In this document: positions 27,859 through 36,583 of the stretch, piece by piece
Layout: each line of letters opens with the position of its first letter
Position numbering within the stretch: the stretch's first letter is position 1
Source of the DNA: Roseovarius aestuariivivens
Lineage (GTDB): Bacteria > Pseudomonadota > Alphaproteobacteria > Rhodobacterales > Rhodobacteraceae
Assembly (NCBI RefSeq): GCF_004761875.1
Contig: NZ_SJEY01000002.1
Span: 1-64,000 of the forward strand
Length of the DNA: 64,000 nucleotides
Direction of reading: 5' to 3'
Program-made: the position numbers and the translations under genes
Notes under the pieces: model-generated
The model's database searches: none
What the model was told of the DNA's origin: nothing
The model's input: only the letters and a program-made list of their open reading frames with translations

Positions 27859-29001
27859 ATGAAAGCCCTGACCCCCAAGACCGAGGCCGAGCTGGCCGAG
27901 ATGGTGGCGCAAGCTAACGGCCCGATGCGCATCATTGGCGGCGGCACCCGGCCCATCGGCAAGCAAAGCGACGGCACGGTCCTTTCGACGTCAAAGCTGA
28001 GCGGCGTGGAGCTTTACGAGCCGGGCGCGCTGACACTGGTGGCGAAGGCCGGCACGCCCGTGGCCAAGGTGGAAAAGACGCTGGCCAAGGAAGGCCAGCG
28101 ACTCGCCTTCGAGCCGATGGACCATCGCGGCCTTCTGGGCACCAAAGGAGAGCCAACGATCGGCGGCGTCTTCGCCGCGAACGTGTCCGGCCCGCGGCGT
28201 ATCCAGACCGGCGCGGCGCGCGACTTTCTTCTGGGCGTGCGCTTTGTCGACGGCACGGGACAGGTCCTGCGCAACGGCGGACGGGTCATGAAGAACGTGA
28301 CGGGCTACGACCTCGTGAAGCTGATGGCGGGCAGCTACGGCACGCTTGGTGTGATGACAGAGGTTTCTCTAAAGGTGCTGCCGAAGTCGCGGCATACCGG
28401 CGTGCTTTTGATGGAGGGTCTGGACGACGCCGACGCGGTCAAGGCTCTGTCGCGCACGCTGGCCTCGCCCTTCGAGGTGACCGGGGCTGCCCACCTTCAG
28501 AAGGGGCGGGATGACGCACCGGTCACGATGATCCGCATCGAGGGCTTCGAAAATTCCGTCGCCTATCGCGCGGAGGCGCTGCAAAAGATCCTCGCGCCCT
28601 TCGGCGCCGCAACGCTTGAGACAGACGAGGCCAAGACCACTGCCGGCTGGCGCTATGTCCGGGACGTAGAGCCGTTTCACGACACGGCCGGCGATGTCTG
28701 GCGCATCTCGGTCAAGCCATCCGATGCACCGGGCCTTGTAGCGCAGATCGACGGGGCCGAGGCGATCTATGACTGGGGCGGCGGGCTGATCTGGCTTCTG
28801 GTGCCAGAGGGAACGAAAGGCGCAGCCATCCGTGAGGCGATGAAGGACACGCCCGGCCATGCGACCCTGATCCGGGGCGATGCGGGCGCGGGCGCGTTTC
28901 AGCCGCTCAGCCCCGCCATGGCCGCGCTGCAAGACGGGCTGCGCGCCCGGTTCGATCCCAAGGGCCTGTTCAATCCTGGCCTTATGGATCGCGCCGCATG
29001 A
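27859..29001 (+). CDS. glcE: Glycolate oxidase subunit GlcE
   Basis: A 380-residue second FAD-binding subunit. It starts with the shorter PCMH half (MRIIGGGTRPIGKQ), then TIGGVFAANVSGPRRIQTGA and NGGRVMKNVTGYDLVKLMAG, typical of GlcE. It begins 42 bp after glcD and overlaps the next small gene by 4 bp. Confidence 0.93.
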   Translation: MKALTPKTEAELAEMVAQANGPMRIIGGGTRPIGKQSDGTVLSTSKLSGVELYEPGALTLVAKAGTPVAKVEKTLAKEGQRLAFEPMDHRGLLGTKGEPTIGGVFAANVSGPRRIQTGAARDFLLGVRFVDGTGQVLRNGGRVMKNVTGYDLVKLMAGSYGTLGVMTEVSLKVLPKSRHTGVLLMEGLDDADAVKALSRTLASPFEVTGAAHLQKGRDDAPVTMIRIEGFENSVAYRAEALQKILAPFGAATLETDEAKTTAGWRYVRDVEPFHDTAGDVWRISVKPSDAPGLVAQIDGAEAIYDWGGGLIWLLVPEGTKGAAIREAMKDTPGHATLIRGDAGAGAFQPLSPAMAALQDGLRARFDPKGLFNPGLMDRAA

Positions 29002-29366
29002 TCTATCTGCCGGCCTTTCTGCTGTGCTTCGTGGCAGGTCCCGCGATTTTCTGGCTGACGGCCCGGCTCAGATCCTCACGCGGGCGTTTCGCCGCGCTCT
29101 GGACGCTGTGCGTCGCGATGATCTGTGCGGCACTTCTGGCCCGCTACGCCCTAGTTCCGGCCTATCCCGACAGTGTCCTGCCGGGGCTCGCCGCGCTGGG
29201 GTCGCTCTGGCTGGCCTGGGTTCTGGTGCTTGCCCTTGCAGTGCTGGCCGTGCGCGCGCGTCCGCTTCCCTTTGCCCTGCATCGCACGGCTTTCGCGCTG
29301 GGTGCCGTAGGCACTACCCTGCCCTGGTTCGGGCTTTATGCCGCTGACATGGTGACCAAAAGATGA
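28998..29366 (+). CDS. Small membrane protein inside the glc operon
   Basis: A 122-residue protein with about three or four hydrophobic segments: residues 1-17 (IYLPAFLLCFVAGPAIFW), then ~30-50, ~60-80 (LWLAWVLVLALAVLAV) and ~92-112. It overlaps glcE and glcF by 4 bp at each end (ATGA), so it is translated as part of the operon. It is not one of the known GlcDEF subunits. It might anchor the complex to the membrane, since GlcDEF has no obvious membrane subunit; this is inference from position and hydrophobicity. Confidence 0.75.
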   Translation: MIYLPAFLLCFVAGPAIFWLTARLRSSRGRFAALWTLCVAMICAALLARYALVPAYPDSVLPGLAALGSLWLAWVLVLALAVLAVRARPLPFALHRTAFALGAVGTTLPWFGLYAADMVTKR

Positions 29367-30661
29367 AAACCGAATTTACCGAAACCCAATTGCGCGACCC
29401 GGCCTTTCAGCGGTCGAACGAGATCCTGCGCACCTGCGTGCATTGCGGCTTTTGCACCGCGACCTGCCCCACCTATCAGGTGCTTGGCGATGAACTCGAC
29501 AGCCCGCGGGGTCGGATCTACCTCATCAAGGACATGCTGGAAAACGAGCGCAAGCCGGATGAGAAGACGGTCAAGCATATCGACCGCTGCCTGAGCTGCC
29601 TGGCCTGCATGACGACCTGCCCTTCGGGCGTGCATTACATGCATCTTGTTGATCATGCACGGGAATATATCGAAGAAAATTACGACAGGCCGCTGACCGA
29701 CCGCGCCCTGCGCTGGGTTCTGGCGCGGATCCTGCCCTATCCGACGCGCTTTCGCCTGGCCCTTCTGGGCGCCAAGATCGGGCGGCCCTTCGCCCGGCTG
29801 ATGCCCGACGCACGGCTGCGCGCGATGCTGGAAATGGCGCCAAAGGAAATTCCGCCTGTCAGCCGCAATGACGACCCGCAGACCTTCCCGGCCAAGGGCG
29901 AGATGAAAAAGCGCGTCGCGCTGATGACCGGCTGCGCGCAAAAGGCGCTTAACACCGATATCAACGATGCGACCATCCGCCTGCTGACGCGCCTCGGCTG
30001 TGAAGTCGTCGTTGCAGAGGGCGCAGGCTGCTGCGGCGCGCTCACGCATCACATGGGCAAAACCGACGAAAGCCACGGCACCGCCGCCAAGAATATCCGC
30101 GCCTGGGCGCGCGAGATGGACGGCAAAGGGCTCGATGCGATCGTGATCAACACTTCGGGCTGCGGCACGACGGTCAAGGATTACGGCCACATGTTCCGCA
30201 CCGATGCCAAGCTGGCCGCCGACGCCGCGCGGGTGTCAGAACGGGCGATGGATGTCTCGGAACTTCTGATGCAGCTCGACGTGCCCGAGGGCGCGGGCAA
30301 GGACCTGCGCGTCGCCTATCACGCCGCATGCTCGCTGCAGCACGGCCAGCAGATCAAGACGCATCCCAAGACCCTGCTGAAATCCGCGGGGTTCGAGGTG
30401 GTAGAGCCCGCGGATAGCCATCTCTGCTGCGGCTCGGCCGGCACCTATAACCTGATGCAGCCGAAAATCTCGAAGGAACTCAAGTCGCGCAAGCTCAAAA
30501 CCCTGATGGACAAGACCCCCGACGTGATCGCCACGGGCAATATCGGCTGCATGATGCAGCTCGGCTCCGGCGCGGGTGTGCCGGTGGTCCACACGGTCGA
30601 GTTGCTGGACTGGGCGACCGGCGGCCCCAAGCCCCGCGCCATGGTTAAGAACGCGGCCTGA
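29363..30661 (+). CDS. glcF: Glycolate oxidase iron-sulfur subunit GlcF
   Basis: A 432-residue protein with two [4Fe-4S] ferredoxin motifs (CVHCGFCTATCP near residue 24 and CLSCLACMTTCP near 75) and two CCG domains (GCAQKALN...GCCGALTHH and YHAACSLQHGQ...CCGSAGTYN). It receives electrons from GlcD/GlcE and hands them on towards quinone. It overlaps the small membrane protein gene by 4 bp. Confidence 0.95.
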   Translation: MKTEFTETQLRDPAFQRSNEILRTCVHCGFCTATCPTYQVLGDELDSPRGRIYLIKDMLENERKPDEKTVKHIDRCLSCLACMTTCPSGVHYMHLVDHAREYIEENYDRPLTDRALRWVLARILPYPTRFRLALLGAKIGRPFARLMPDARLRAMLEMAPKEIPPVSRNDDPQTFPAKGEMKKRVALMTGCAQKALNTDINDATIRLLTRLGCEVVVAEGAGCCGALTHHMGKTDESHGTAAKNIRAWAREMDGKGLDAIVINTSGCGTTVKDYGHMFRTDAKLAADAARVSERAMDVSELLMQLDVPEGAGKDLRVAYHAACSLQHGQQIKTHPKTLLKSAGFEVVEPADSHLCCGSAGTYNLMQPKISKELKSRKLKTLMDKTPDVIATGNIGCMMQLGSGAGVPVVHTVELLDWATGGPKPRAMVKNAA

Positions 30662-30720
30662 GCGCCCTATTTTCGCCTAAATGAAAAGGTACCTCTTCGG
30701 CAAATCGAACGGGGTCTATT

Positions 30721-31551
30721 TTGCATCGTCTTCTGACAGCCATTCTGTTGGGGCTCTGCCTCGCCGGCCCGCTTCAGGCGCAGCCAGCGGACGGGGACGC
30801 GGAACTACAACGTCTGGATACCGGCGACTCCGGTCGCCACTGGGAAGGCGTGGGCCGGATCGATATCGGCGGCGGGCGCGGGTTCTGCACCGGCGCGCTG
30901 ATTGAGCCGAACATCGTTCTCACCGCCGCGCATTGCCTCTTTGACCGCACGTCCGGAGAGCAGATCGACGTCACCGAGCTGGAATTCCTCGCCGGCTGGC
31001 GCAACGGGCGCGCCTCGGCCTATCGCTGGGTCCGGCGTGCCGTGGTGCATCCGCACTACGACTTTTCGACCCAGCTTCAGGCCGAGCGGGTGCGCAACGA
31101 CGTGGCGCTTCTGGAGCTGCATCAGCCCATCGCCAAAAGCCGCGTGATCCCCTTCGTCACCCATAGCCAGCCCGAAGAGGGCGACAAGATCGGCCTTGTC
31201 AGCTATGCGCGGGGCCGCTCCGAAGCCGCCTCGCTGCAGGAGATGTGCCAGGTTCTGGCCAGTCAGCAGGGCGTGCTCGTGATGTCCTGCGACGTCGATT
31301 TCGGATCTTCCGGCGCGCCGGTCTTTTCATTCAAGGACGGCATACCGCGCGTCGTTTCGGTCGTCTCCGCGATGGCAGAGATCGAGGGCGAGAAAGTATC
31401 GCTCGGCACCCAGCTCGAAGAGCCGCTGAAACTGATGCGCGCGCTGTTAGGCAAGAACGAGCATTTCAGGCGCGTCGAACGGGATGGCCTCTTTCCCGCC
31501 GATGGGCGCCGGGACACCGGCGCGAAATTCGTAAAGACTGGACGTCAATGA
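30721..31551 (+). CDS. Secreted trypsin-like serine protease
   Basis: A 276-residue S1-family protease with a signal peptide (LLTAILLGLCLAGPLQAQP), thus exported. The triad is present: His in LTAAHCLF, Asp in RNDVALLEL and Ser in DFGSSGAPVF. The start is a TTG at 30721; no ATG gives the signal peptide. Two Cys around the catalytic Ser may form a disulfide (EMCQ..SCD). It overlaps the next protease gene by 4 bp; the two are tandem paralogues. Confidence 0.85.
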   Translation: MHRLLTAILLGLCLAGPLQAQPADGDAELQRLDTGDSGRHWEGVGRIDIGGGRGFCTGALIEPNIVLTAAHCLFDRTSGEQIDVTELEFLAGWRNGRASAYRWVRRAVVHPHYDFSTQLQAERVRNDVALLELHQPIAKSRVIPFVTHSQPEEGDKIGLVSYARGRSEAASLQEMCQVLASQQGVLVMSCDVDFGSSGAPVFSFKDGIPRVVSVVSAMAEIEGEKVSLGTQLEEPLKLMRALLGKNEHFRRVERDGLFPADGRRDTGAKFVKTGRQ

Positions 31552-32366
31552 CCCTGAACAGAATGTTGCAATCCCTGATCGGCACGCTAATGGCCTGCTT
31601 TGTCGCGGTACCGGCGCTGACCGATACGCTCTTTCGTCTCGACGACCGGGCCGAGCTTCTCGGGTGGGAGGCAGTGGGCCGGGTCGATATCGGCGATAGC
31701 GGCTTTTGCACCGGCGTTCTGATCGCGCCGCACCTCGTGCTGACCGCCGCGCATTGCGTGCACGACGCGCGCGGCGCCTTGCACGTCGGCGACGACATGA
31801 CCTTTCGCGCCGGGCTGCGAGACAACGTCAGCATCGCCGAAAGATCCGTCAGCCGCGTGGCCGTTCTTGACGCCTACGACCCCTTCGAAGGCATGAGCGC
31901 GGAGAACGTGCGCAGCGACGCCGCCCTGCTGGAATTGAGCATACCGGTACCGACAGCGGTGGCCGCGCCATTCGCGCTGCACAGCGGCCCGGCGGTCGAT
32001 CAAAAGGTTAGCGTGGTTTCCTACGGCCACGACCGCGACGAGGCACTGTCATGGCAACGCGAATGCGGCGTTCTGGGACAGGGCCGGGGTCTGATTTCCT
32101 TTGATTGCGACGTGACCTTCGGATCTTCCGGCGCGCCGGTGTTCGAATTGTCGGGCCGCCGGGCGCGGATCCTGTCCCTGGTCGTGGGCGGCGCCAAGAC
32201 GGAAACCGGCGGAACCGTCGCCTACGGCATGGAACTGCCAGAGGTCGTCGCCGAACTGAAGCGTAATCTGCGCGTCATGCCGCAGACAGGCAGCGCAACT
32301 GGGTTCAAACGGGCGCGCGTGGGCCAGGGCGGCAACGCGTCAGGCGCCAAATTCGCCCGTCCCTGA
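31548..32366 (+). CDS. Second secreted trypsin-like serine protease
   Basis: A 272-residue S1 protease, paralogue of the preceding gene: signal peptide (LIGTLMACFVAVPALTDT), FCTGVLIAPHLVLTAAHCVH with the catalytic His, Asp in VRSDAALLEL, Ser in DVTFGSSGAPVF. The two share near-identical blocks around each catalytic residue and the same C-terminal ending pattern (GAKF). The ATG at 31548 overlaps the upstream stop, so the pair is coupled. Targets unknown. Confidence 0.85.
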   Translation: MTLNRMLQSLIGTLMACFVAVPALTDTLFRLDDRAELLGWEAVGRVDIGDSGFCTGVLIAPHLVLTAAHCVHDARGALHVGDDMTFRAGLRDNVSIAERSVSRVAVLDAYDPFEGMSAENVRSDAALLELSIPVPTAVAAPFALHSGPAVDQKVSVVSYGHDRDEALSWQRECGVLGQGRGLISFDCDVTFGSSGAPVFELSGRRARILSLVVGGAKTETGGTVAYGMELPEVVAELKRNLRVMPQTGSATGFKRARVGQGGNASGAKFARP

Positions 32367-32391
32367 CCGGCACGAAACGCGTTTCAGAGGT

Positions 32392-32422
32392 CTTGAAACC
32401 CGCAAATCCGCTTCCCACATTT
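32392..32422 (+). promoter_or_regulatory. Heat-shock (sigma-32/RpoH) type promoter
   Basis: CTTGAAA at 32392-32398 matches the RpoH -35 box. After a 15-base spacer, CCCACATTT at 32414-32422 is close to the CCCCAT-x-T -10 box. It lies ~95 bp before the hsp20 start, leaving a long 5' leader that holds the thermometer-like hairpin. Confidence 0.6.
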
Positions 32423-32493
32423 CCTATGCCCCGGCGCCGCGTGGCGGGCCGGGCTGTTCCGCCTGTCCCTCATGGGAAGGCAACATGACATCA

Positions 32494-32517
32494 GGTATCG
32501 CTCAACGGAGGATAACC
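32494..32517 (+). promoter_or_regulatory. ROSE-like RNA thermometer hairpin
   Basis: GGTATCGCT (32494-32502) can pair with AGGATAACC (32509-32517), masking the ribosome site right up to the ATG. Within the stem, TCGCT faces AGGA with one bulged G. This is the conserved U-Y-G-C-U / AGGA arrangement of ROSE elements in small heat-shock gene leaders of Alphaproteobacteria and Enterobacteria. A single bulged A sits on the 3' side. At high temperature the weak stem would open and allow translation. Confidence 0.6.
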
Positions 32518-32985
32518 ATGCGAAACTTTGATCTTGCCCCGCTTTACCGGGCCACCGTGGGTTTTGACCAGATCGCCGATATGATGGACCGTGTCCTGTC
32601 GGCAGACGTCAATCACCCGACCTATCCGCCTTACAACATCGAAAAGACCGCCGACGACGCCTATCGCATCTCGATCGCCGTCGCAGGTTTTGCCGCCGAA
32701 GACCTGACCGTCGAGGTCCGCGAAGGCGCGCTGATCGTGTCGGCCAAGAAAGCCGATGAAGACAACGAGCGGACGTATCTGCATCGCGGCATCGCGACCC
32801 GCGCGTTCGAGCGCAAGTTCCAGCTGGCCGATCACGTCCGCGTCGAGGGCGCGACCCATGCCGACGGCATGCTGCATATCGACCTCGTGCGCGAAGTGCC
32901 CGAAGCCCTCAAGCCGCGCCGGATTGAGATTGCGAGCGGCAGCCAGACCCGCAAGGACGTGCTGGACCACCAGTCGGTGAACTAA
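32518..32985 (+). CDS. Small heat-shock protein (Hsp20/IbpA family)
   Basis: A 155-residue Hsp20. The alpha-crystallin domain spans about residues 30-130 (YNIEKTADDAYRISIAVAGF, EDLTVEVREGALIVSAKK, YLHRGIATRAFERKFQLADH). It prevents aggregation of unfolded proteins. The start RNFDLAPLYRATVGFDQI is typical of the IbpA class. The ATG at 32518 was chosen over one 33 bp upstream because GGAGGA precedes it. A heat-shock promoter and a ROSE-like hairpin precede the gene, and a strong terminator follows. Confidence 0.92.
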   Translation: MRNFDLAPLYRATVGFDQIADMMDRVLSADVNHPTYPPYNIEKTADDAYRISIAVAGFAAEDLTVEVREGALIVSAKKADEDNERTYLHRGIATRAFERKFQLADHVRVEGATHADGMLHIDLVREVPEALKPRRIEIASGSQTRKDVLDHQSVN

Positions 32986-33013
32986 GCCCCGCGCGCATGC
33001 CTTAAGTGGCACG

Positions 33014-33054
33014 AAAAAGCCCCGCCGATCGTCCGGATCGGCGGGGCTTTTTTT
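33014..33054. terminator. Bidirectional rho-independent terminator
   Basis: A 12-bp perfect stem GCCCCGCCGATC / GATCGGCGGGGC with a 5-base loop, flanked by five A on the left and seven T on the right. It serves hsp20 on the plus strand and the aldehyde dehydrogenase gene on the minus strand. Confidence 0.9.
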
Positions 33055-33071
33055 GTGAAAAGCGGCCTCTA

Positions 33072-34547
33072 TCAGACGCTGAGGCAGACGTATTTCATCT
33101 CGAGGTAATCCTCGATCCCGTGATGGCTGCCCTCGCGGCCAAGGCCAGATTGCTTGACGCCACCAAAGGGTGCGACCTCGGTCGAGATGATGCCGGTGTT
33201 CACACCGACGATCCCGTATTCCAGCGCCTCGGCCACTTTATAGACCCGGCTCAGATCCTTGGCGTAGAAATAGCTGGCAAGCCCGAAGATCGTGTCGTTC
33301 GCCATGGCGATCACGTCATCCACGTCCTCGAACTTGAACAAGGGCGCCAGCGGGCCAAAGGTTTCGTCCTTGCTGACCACCATGTCCTGCGTGACACCGG
33401 TCAGGATCGTCGGCGGCAGGAAATGCCCCTGGCCTTCCATCGGCTCCCCATCGCCGAGGATCACCTCGGCGCCCTTCGCCTTGGCGTCGGCCACATGCTC
33501 CTTCACCTTCTCGATGGCGTCCGCATTGATCAGCGGGCCAAGCTGCGTGCCTTCCTCAAGCCCGTCGCCGATCTTCATCTTGGAGACAGCCTCTTTCAGC
33601 TTTTCGGCGAAAGCGTCATAGACCCCGGCCTGCACATAGATCCGGTTGGCACAGACACAGGTCTGCCCGTTGTTGCGGAACTTGCAAAGGATCGCGCCTT
33701 CCACGGCCGCATCCAGATCGGCATCGTCGAACACGATAAAGGGCGCGTTGCCGCCCAGCTCCATCGAGCATTTCATCACCTGGTCGGCCGCCTGCCGCAG
33801 CAGGATGCGCCCCACCTCGGTTGAACCGGTGAAGGTCAGCTTGCGCACCGCAGGGTTCTCGCAGAACTCCTTGCCCACATCCGAGGACCGCGACGAGGTC
33901 ACGATGTTGAACACGCCCGCAGGAATACCCGCCCGCTCGGCCAAAACGCCCATCGCGGTCGCCGACAGCGGCGTCTCGGCGGCAGGACGGCCCACGAACG
34001 CACAGCCCGCCGCCAGAGCCGGGCCTGCCTTGCGGGTGATCATCGCGTTGGGGAAATTCCACGGCGTGATCGAGGCGGCCACACCGATGGGCTGCTTGAT
34101 CACCATGATGCGCTTGTCGCGCTGGTGGCCCGGGATCATCTCGCCATAGATCCGCTTGGCCTCTTCGGCGAAGAACTCGATGAACCCCGCGCCATAGCCG
34201 ATCTCACCCTTTGCCTCGGCATGGGGCTTGCCCTGCTCGGCGGTCAGGATGGTAGCCAGATCGTCGGCATTTTCCATCATCAGGTCGAAGAACTTGCGCA
34301 GAACGCCGGCGCGCTCCTTGCCGGTCCACTTGGCCCACTCCTTCTGCGCCGCTTCGGCCTTGGCGATGGCTTGCGCCACCTGATCGCGGCTCAGGTCGGC
34401 CACATGCGCGATCACGTCGCCGCGCGCGGGGTTGGTGACCGGGAATGTGCTCTCGCCGTCAATCCACTCTCCGCCGACATAGGCCTTTTCGGCCAGAAGC
34501 GAGGGGTCTTTCAGAAGCGACTTGAGGTCGGTTGTCGTATCCAGCAT
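33072..34547 (-). CDS. gabD: Succinate-semialdehyde dehydrogenase
   Basis: A 491-residue aldehyde dehydrogenase closest to GabD. It should oxidise succinate semialdehyde to succinate. The catalytic Glu is in MELGGNAPFI and the catalytic Cys in NNGQTCVCANRIYV; the CVC pair is typical of GabD. The N terminus has AYVGGEWIDG. An oddity is GRPAAETPLSA, where the family normally has K-P-A-x-x-T-P, so the cofactor-binding Lys is Arg. ATG 34547 follows GGAGG by 5 bases, preferred over 34559. Confidence 0.9.
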   Translation of the reverse strand: MLDTTTDLKSLLKDPSLLAEKAYVGGEWIDGESTFPVTNPARGDVIAHVADLSRDQVAQAIAKAEAAQKEWAKWTGKERAGVLRKFFDLMMENADDLATILTAEQGKPHAEAKGEIGYGAGFIEFFAEEAKRIYGEMIPGHQRDKRIMVIKQPIGVAASITPWNFPNAMITRKAGPALAAGCAFVGRPAAETPLSATAMGVLAERAGIPAGVFNIVTSSRSSDVGKEFCENPAVRKLTFTGSTEVGRILLRQAADQVMKCSMELGGNAPFIVFDDADLDAAVEGAILCKFRNNGQTCVCANRIYVQAGVYDAFAEKLKEAVSKMKIGDGLEEGTQLGPLINADAIEKVKEHVADAKAKGAEVILGDGEPMEGQGHFLPPTILTGVTQDMVVSKDETFGPLAPLFKFEDVDDVIAMANDTIFGLASYFYAKDLSRVYKVAEALEYGIVGVNTGIISTEVAPFGGVKQSGLGREGSHHGIEDYLEMKYVCLSV

Positions 34548-34628
34548 GGGATCCTCCAATTATTCGTCTCGTGCTGCCAAACCATCTGAGGCAATCTTTG
34601 TCCAGTACCATAAGAAAGGACCAGATGC

Positions 34629-35423
34629 ATGAAGCTGGATCGCGCCTATGCCAATCACCTCGCCGTCCCCGACGCCGACGGCTATCCGCCCCGCTGGTCC
34701 GAAAAAGCGGCCGGTTTCCGTGAAAAGCTGGTCGGGGAAGGCCGCGCCGAGCTGGGGCTCAGCTATGGCCCGACCGCGCGGCAGGCCTATGACCTGTTCC
34801 TGCCCGAAGGCCCGTCGCAAGGCGTCGTGATCTTCGTGCATGGCGGCTACTGGCGGCGATTCGACCGCTCCTTCTGGTCGCATCTGGCCGCCGGGCCTCT
34901 GGCGCGCGGCTGGTCGGTGGCTATGCCCTCCTACGATCTTTGCCCGGAGGTGCGCATCGCCGACATCACCCGTCAGATCGCCCGCGCGGTCGAGGCCATC
35001 GCGGCGCACGTGCCCGGCCCCGTCGCTCTGGCGGGTCATTCGGCGGGCGGACATCTCGTGGCCCGGATGCTCGCGCCCGGCATGCTGTCCGAGGCCACCG
35101 GCGCGCGTCTTACCCGCGTGACGCCGATTTCACCCGTCTCCGACCTGCGCCCGCTGCTCGAAACGTCGATGAACGCCGAGTTTTTCCACATGGACATTGA
35201 GGACGCCACGGCGGAAAGCCCGGCCTTGGTGCAGGATCGCCCCCCGGTGCCGGTCACCGTCTGGGTCGGGGCCGACGAACTGCCGGCCTTCCTCGATCAG
35301 GCCCGCTGGCTGGCCGAGGCCTGGTCCTGCCCGCTCCATCTTGAGGCCGGAACGCATCATTTCGATGTGATCGACGGGCTGGCGGACCCAGACAGCGCAC
35401 TTGTCGCCGACATCCTTCCGTAG
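34629..35423 (+). CDS. Alpha/beta hydrolase (formamidase-like)
   Basis: A 264-residue alpha/beta hydrolase. The oxyanion motif HGGYWRRFDRSFW and the nucleophile elbow LAGHSAGGHLVAR are visible; the catalytic Asp (around GADELPAFLDQ) and a late His (GTHHFDVI) complete a triad. HGGYW plus GHSAGGH is the pattern of the animal-type arylformamidase (kynurenine formamidase) and related esterases. Substrate uncertain. Divergent from gabD. Confidence 0.8.
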   Translation: MKLDRAYANHLAVPDADGYPPRWSEKAAGFREKLVGEGRAELGLSYGPTARQAYDLFLPEGPSQGVVIFVHGGYWRRFDRSFWSHLAAGPLARGWSVAMPSYDLCPEVRIADITRQIARAVEAIAAHVPGPVALAGHSAGGHLVARMLAPGMLSEATGARLTRVTPISPVSDLRPLLETSMNAEFFHMDIEDATAESPALVQDRPPVPVTVWVGADELPAFLDQARWLAEAWSCPLHLEAGTHHFDVIDGLADPDSALVADILP

Positions 35424-35431
35424 GCCGTGCT

Positions 35432-36424
35432 TCAGCGCGGCCCGAACCGCGCCTGCCAAGTGGGCAACGCATCGCCCTCCTGCGCACGCGCCTCATAGAC
35501 CCCCCGCGCCACGGCGCGGGCCATGCAGATTGCGGCGGCATGGCCCAGGTCCACCAGACCGGCCAGATCCGGCGTATCGCGTTCCCCGGTCGCGGCGGCA
35601 AAGATCAGATCGCCATCCATTGCCGTGTGCGACGGAAAGAGCGCCCGGGCGAACCCGTCATGCGCCGCCGTGGCAAGCCTTGTGCACTGCGCCTGAGTGA
35701 GGCGCGCATCCGTCGCCACGATCCCAATCGTCGTGCTCTCATGCTGGCCCAGCTTGGTCACGGGCATACCTGCGCCGACACGCGCGCCCACTCCCTGCCC
35801 GCCGAACTCGTCCTCCATTTCCCATGGACCGGCCCAGAATTGCGGCCCACCCTCGACCACGGCGGACCCTACCGCATTCACCGCCACCAGCGCGCCCACC
35901 GTCGCGCCGCTTTCCAAAACGACAGAGGCCGAGCCCAGCCCACCCTTGAGGTCCGCCGTCAGCGCGCCCGTCCCCGCCCCGGCCGAGCCGAGCGCGAAAT
36001 CCTCGCACCGGGCGGCAAGCGCCGCAGCACCCAGCCTCTTGTAAGGGTTTTCTCCCCAGTCTTTCTCGCCCCCGTTCAGCAGATCAAAAAGGATCGCCCC
36101 AGGCACGATGGGAACGCGCTGGTCGCCCACGGCGAACCCGCGCCCTTGGGCCCGAAGCGCATCCGCCACACCCGACGCGGCATCCAGCCCGAAGGCCGAG
36201 CCGCCCGCCAGCACCAGCGTGTCGACCTCCTCCACCAGCTTGTCGGCCGCCAGAAGATCCGTCTCGCGCGTCCCCGGCGCGCCGCCCATCACATGCACAC
36301 CCGCCGTGAACGGTGCCGCGCCCACCAGTACGCTCACACCGCTTTTCAGCCGCGCGTCGTCGGCATTGCCAACCAGCAGCCCGCTCACATCGGTGATCAG
36401 ATTTCGTGCGCCTTGCCGCCACAT
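35432..36424 (-). CDS. P1-family peptidase (DmpA-like aminopeptidase)
   Basis: A 330-residue P1-family hydrolase of the N-terminal nucleophile fold. Supporting motifs are ITDVSGLLVGNADDARLKSG, VHVMGGAPGTRETDLL, LAGGSAFGLDAASGVADALR and the late ESTTIGIVATDARL. Such enzymes self-cleave and act as aminopeptidases or beta-peptidyl hydrolases. The ATG at 36424 gives the family's normal start; 33 bp more is open upstream. Convergent with the alpha/beta hydrolase. Confidence 0.85.
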   Translation of the reverse strand: MWRQGARNLITDVSGLLVGNADDARLKSGVSVLVGAAPFTAGVHVMGGAPGTRETDLLAADKLVEEVDTLVLAGGSAFGLDAASGVADALRAQGRGFAVGDQRVPIVPGAILFDLLNGGEKDWGENPYKRLGAAALAARCEDFALGSAGAGTGALTADLKGGLGSASVVLESGATVGALVAVNAVGSAVVEGGPQFWAGPWEMEDEFGGQGVGARVGAGMPVTKLGQHESTTIGIVATDARLTQAQCTRLATAAHDGFARALFPSHTAMDGDLIFAAATGERDTPDLAGLVDLGHAAAICMARAVARGVYEARAQEGDALPTWQARFGPR

Positions 36425-36583
36425 GGTCGCTTCCCCGCCTTGCCTGTCGCAAACCACCTTGCCAGATCGCCCCGACTAGGCCAAGAAAGCCGAAGGCCCG
36501 GGCGATGGCGTCGCCCTCTATGACCGGCCCGTTTCCAACAGTCCTGAACGCCGGGACCTTTCTTTGCGAAGGAGGGTCTGAAA

